The notes under the pieces were generated by a model. It was given only the letters and a program-made list of their open reading frames with translations. It was not told the origin of the DNA and ran no database searches. Of a DNA stretch of 17,389 nt, positions 14,939 to 17,389 are shown one piece after another. Within the stretch, counting starts at the first letter, position 1. Each line of letters opens with the position of its first letter. Source of the DNA: Candidatus Equibacterium intestinale (GTDB taxonomy: Bacteria; Bacteroidota; Bacteroidia; Bacteroidales; UBA932); assembly GCA_018064305.1 (NCBI GenBank), contig JAGHVP010000059.1, positions 1-17,389 on the forward strand, in the 5' to 3' direction. The position numbers and the translations under genes are program-made.

Positions 14939-15058
14939 GATGTGAAGGAGGTCGCTTCGGGATTTGACTGCGGTATGAACATCGAGAACTTCAATGATAT
15001 CAAGATCGGTGATATCATCGAGGCATACCAGATTGTAGAAATCAAACGTAAACTGTAA
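14939..15058 (+). pseudogene. infB: Detached C-terminal segment of IF-2 (C2 domain end)
   Basis: The frame of infB stays open for 39 codons after the TAA and ends at TAA 15056-15058. It encodes DVKEVASGFDCGMNIENFND followed by IKIGDIIEAYQIVEIKRKL. This corresponds residue for residue to the end of other IF2 proteins, including the conserved aromatic-acidic-CG motif (FDCG), part of the site mapped to the fMet end of initiator tRNA in Bacillus IF2. The codons show no decay, so the segment is, or very recently was, under selection as part of IF2. A separate start at GTG 14942 or ATG 14975 is possible on paper, but a 39-residue or shorter fragment of a beta barrel is unlikely to fold alone. Confidence 0.85.
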
Positions 15059-15223
15059 GAACCTGTTTTGAAATGATTAACTTCAATTCTTATGCTTCTT
15101 ATTTGCGTATTTTCCGCTGCTTTTCAGTCACGATGGAACCCCATCGCTCCTTCAAATCATCAAAAAATCCACTGAATAATAGACTATAATTATTTTCGTG
15201 AAACATTTAAAAACAGGTTCTAA
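15056..15223. repeat. TAA direct repeats flanking the MITE-like element
   Basis: The triplet TAA occurs immediately outside both terminal inverted repeats (15056-15058 and 15221-15223), as expected for a 3-bp target-site duplication. Because the duplicated triplet is the infB stop codon, insertion left the stop intact. Confidence 0.6.
15059..15220. mobile_element. MITE-like 162-bp element with 17-bp terminal inverted repeats and TAA target duplication
   Basis: The left end GAACCTGTTTTGAAATG (15059-15075) is the reverse complement of the right end (15204-15220) with one mismatch in 17. The element is flanked by TAA at 15056-15058 and TAA at 15221-15223, a 3-bp target duplication. The left TAA is the genuine infB stop codon. 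Without the element, infB and the next gene would be 11 bases apart. The interior is richer in A+T than the genes around it and contains a 6-bp hairpin (CGATGG/CCATCG, 15131-15146). It has no transposase, only a 35-codon ORF on the minus strand (15206-15099, starting MFHENNYSLLFSGFF) and a 38-codon ORF on the plus strand (15073-15189), neither recognised. The structure fits a non-autonomous element mobilised by an insertion sequence elsewhere; a 3-bp TNA duplication is known for some IS5-group elements. Confidence 0.75.
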
Positions 15224-15234
15224 GATTTTTATTA

Positions 15235-15882
15235 ATGGATTACAATACTCAAAGAGAGAAACTGGTGCTTCCCGAATACGGGCGCCACGTGCAGAAGATG
15301 ATAGACCACATCAAGCTGATCGAAGACCGCGACAAGCGTAACGAGCAGATTCAGGCTGTGGTGAATGTGATGACTATTCTCAATCCTTCGCTGAAAGACT
15401 ATCCCGACTACAAGCGGAAGCTTTGGGACCACGTATATATGATTGCCGGCTATGACATCGATATCGATTCACCCTATCCGGCTCCCACACCTGCCGAGAA
15501 GGCTGCCCGTCCCGACCCCATCGAGGTAAACAAGACACAGATAAAGTCTACGGTGTACGGCCGCAACATCGAAAATATGATCGAACTCGTGGCAGGAATA
15601 GAAGATGAAACCGTCAGGACAGAGATGATAAGGAATCTGGCCCGCTACATGAGGCAGCAGTATCTTATCTGGAACAAGGACAATGTCTCTGACGAGACCA
15701 TCTTCAAGGATATGGCGGCCCTTTCCCAGGGCAGGCTTACAATTCCCGAGGGACTGAGCCTCGGTGCGGTTCACGGTGAGTTCAACCGTCCCCGCGCCGC
15801 CATGGATTCCAGCCAGCAGGGCAAGAACTACCAGCAGTTCAACAAGAAGAAGAACAACAAGAGAAAGCGCTTCTACAACTAA
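15235..15882 (+). CDS. DUF4290 domain-containing protein
   Basis: This encodes 215 residues belonging to the Bacteroidota-specific DUF4290 family, recognised by LPEYGRHVQKMIDHIKLIED and by LNPSLKDYPDYKRKLWDHVY near residues 49-68. The function is unknown. There is no signal peptide or membrane segment, so it should be cytosolic. Two segments look like copies of each other: residues 15-46 (YGRHVQKMIDHIKLIEDRDK onward) and 108-139 (YGRNIENMIELVAGIEDETV onward), suggesting an internal duplication of a helical unit. The last 25 residues are very basic and rich in Asn and Gln (KKKNNKRKRFYN), which might contact nucleic acid. ftsK starts six bases after the stop, so the two are co-transcribed. Before the MITE-like insertion it would also have been close behind infB. 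Confidence 0.9.
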   Translation: MDYNTQREKLVLPEYGRHVQKMIDHIKLIEDRDKRNEQIQAVVNVMTILNPSLKDYPDYKRKLWDHVYMIAGYDIDIDSPYPAPTPAEKAARPDPIEVNKTQIKSTVYGRNIENMIELVAGIEDETVRTEMIRNLARYMRQQYLIWNKDNVSDETIFKDMAALSQGRLTIPEGLSLGAVHGEFNRPRAAMDSSQQGKNYQQFNKKKNNKRKRFYN

Positions 15883-15888
15883 TCTGGA

Positions 15889-17389
15889 ATGGCAAAGAAG
15901 AAGTACAAAAAGAAAAAGAAGAGAGAACCCATACTTACTCCTCAGCGCAAGACCGCTCTCAGGATATTGTTGGGGCTTGTTCTGTTTGTGGTCACAATCA
16001 TAGTGACCGCATCGCTGGTCTCTTACCCGTTCACATGGGGCGCCGACTACAGCATCAAAAGTGCCGAAGGTGGTTTCAGCGATGCACTGGTGGCACAGAA
16101 TGTATGCGGTCTGCTGGGCTGCAGGATTTCTGACTTCTTTATTTCGCGTCTTTTCGGTGTGGGTGCATACTGCATTCCGATATTCCTGCTGACGCTTACA
16201 GTGGCATGCTTCAGGATCCGTAAGGTGAAGCTGCTCAGGGCTTTCCTGCTTTCACTCATGGGATGCATAGTGATTTCTCTCATCGCTGCCTTTGTGGCGG
16301 GGGTGTTCAATCACCAGCTTTTTTCAAACGGTGCCGGTGGGGCATACGGCTTCAATGCGGTCCGTTGGAGCAACATCCTTATGGGAGAGTTAGGCACGGG
16401 CTGTGTTCTGGCTTTCCTGTTCATGCTGTGGCTCTTCCTGCTTTCCGGCAAGGTGGCCACCGCGATAGATAACTTCATAGACAGGGCATTCCACGGCAAA
16501 CCTGCTGAGGAGTCTGATCCTGTATGTGAGGAAGTGGCTGATGAAGAGGGGACCGACCTTGAAACAGAGGAAGGGGCTGATTCTGCTCCTGTGGCTGTGG
16601 AGCCTGTACCGGAGCCGGCGTTTGCCGTTGCGGCAGAGGCTGTGCCTGCACTTGAGATAGAACCGGAGGATGATGGGGAAGAGGTGCTTGAGATAGAAGA
16701 GGATACGGCTGCCCCTGCAGTTCCTGCGGCTCATGCCTGCCCGCCTGCACCGGATGATGTATCTATTACAATCGAAGAGGGCGGTTTCGATCCCGAGGCT
16801 AACATGCAGGAAGATGACATGTCTCATCTGTACAATCCGCGCCTCGACCTTTCAAGATATGAGTTCCCTTCTGTCCAGATGCTTGATGACTATCAGGACA
16901 AATGGTATGAGATTTCAAAGGACGAGCTTGAGCGCAACAAGAACCGCATCGTGCATACTCTTGCCAGCTACAAGATCAAAGTGGAGAACATCTCTGCAAA
17001 GAAGGGTCCTACAGTTACACTTTACAAGATCCGTCTTGCTGAAGGAACCCGCATCGCCGCCGTCAAGAGGCTGGAGGAAGACATTGCCATGTCAATGGCC
17101 GCCAAAGGTGTGCGCGTGCTGGTGCTTGAAGGCGCCATCGGTATCGAAGTGGCGAATGAAAGGGCAAGTGTGGTGCCCCTGAAGATGATCCTCAACTCTC
17201 CCCAGTACCGCGAGAAGAGCGCTAAGATGGAACTTCCCATCGCACTTGGTATCACTGTCACCAACGAGCCTTTCTTCGTCGACCTGGCCAAGATGCCGCA
17301 CCTTCTGGTAGCCGGTGCCACCGGTCAGGGTAAGTCTGTAGGTCTCAACTGTATCATCACTTCGCTGCTGTTTGCAAAGCATCCTGCAG
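15889..17389 (+). CDS. ftsK: DNA translocase FtsK/SpoIIIE family (partial, 3' end outside window)
   Basis: The first 500 residues are present. FtsK anchors at the division septum and pumps chromosomal DNA during segregation. A very basic start (MAKKKYKKKKKRE) is followed by four membrane segments: LRILLGLVLFVVTIIVTASL (about 24-43), FGVGAYCIPIFLLTLTVACF (about 88-107), AFLLSLMGCIVISLIAAFVA (about 119-138) and a fourth near 165-183 (CVLAFLFMLWLFLL). An acidic, proline- and valine-rich cytoplasmic linker (about 205-300) is shorter than in E. coli. The alpha domain begins near YKIKVENISAKKGPTVTLYK, and the motor Walker A motif GATGQGKS lies at 476-483. The frame is open to the window edge. The ATG at 15889 is six bases after the DUF4290 stop. 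Confidence 0.95.
   Translation, partial: MAKKKYKKKKKREPILTPQRKTALRILLGLVLFVVTIIVTASLVSYPFTWGADYSIKSAEGGFSDALVAQNVCGLLGCRISDFFISRLFGVGAYCIPIFLLTLTVACFRIRKVKLLRAFLLSLMGCIVISLIAAFVAGVFNHQLFSNGAGGAYGFNAVRWSNILMGELGTGCVLAFLFMLWLFLLSGKVATAIDNFIDRAFHGKPAEESDPVCEEVADEEGTDLETEEGADSAPVAVEPVPEPAFAVAAEAVPALEIEPEDDGEEVLEIEEDTAAPAVPAAHACPPAPDDVSITIEEGGFDPEANMQEDDMSHLYNPRLDLSRYEFPSVQMLDDYQDKWYEISKDELERNKNRIVHTLASYKIKVENISAKKGPTVTLYKIRLAEGTRIAAVKRLEEDIAMSMAAKGVRVLVLEGAIGIEVANERASVVPLKMILNSPQYREKSAKMELPIALGITVTNEPFFVDLAKMPHLLVAGATGQGKSVGLNCIITSLLFAKHPA

Overview
The window comes from a member of the Bacteroidota, most likely order Bacteroidales, with a moderately high G+C content. The evidence is the TTTG / TAnnTTTG promoter pattern typical of this phylum, a DUF4290 gene, a Bacteroidales-type M23-peptidase C-terminal region, an FtsK with the GATGQGKS P-loop, tRNA without an encoded CCA end, and lpx genes in a compact run. 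Nearly all of it is core housekeeping chromosome. There is no phage, CRISPR array or large island, and no gene-free stretch longer than about 180 bases.

Layout. Bases 1-1049 hold the C-terminal part of an exported protein, probably an M23 metallopeptidase. A promoter and a foldable leader precede rplS (ribosomal protein L19). A tRNA-Arg(ACG) and a terminator follow directly. Then come aroE (shikimate dehydrogenase), ssb with its own promoter, a TorF-like outer-membrane barrel protein, a terminator, htpG (Hsp90), another terminator, and a YghO-like GNAT acetyltransferase. On the minus strand (7021-10382) lies a tight lipid A operon read lpxD-lpxC-lpxA-wbqC. The plus strand resumes with a strong promoter, a hairpin/U-run leader and the classic rimP-nusA-infB transcription/translation operon. 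This is followed by a small inverted-repeat element, a DUF4290 gene and the 5' part of ftsK, which runs off the window.

Two things stand out. First, infB carries an in-frame TAA exactly where the family has one acidic residue (KRFK-[D/E]-DVKEV). The remaining 39 codons are intact and well conserved after it, so the essential fMet-tRNA-binding C2 domain of IF2 is split by a single stop codon. Second, a 162-bp MITE-like element with 17-bp terminal inverted repeats sits right after the genuine infB stop and is flanked by a 3-bp TAA duplication, so the target site was the stop codon itself. Other points of interest are a stand-alone LpxC where Bacteroidales usually have an LpxC-FabZ fusion, a terminator-like hairpin immediately after the rimP-nusA-infB promoter (possible NusA autoregulation), and a wbqC gene whose only usable start is a TTG two codons after the lpxA stop in the same frame.
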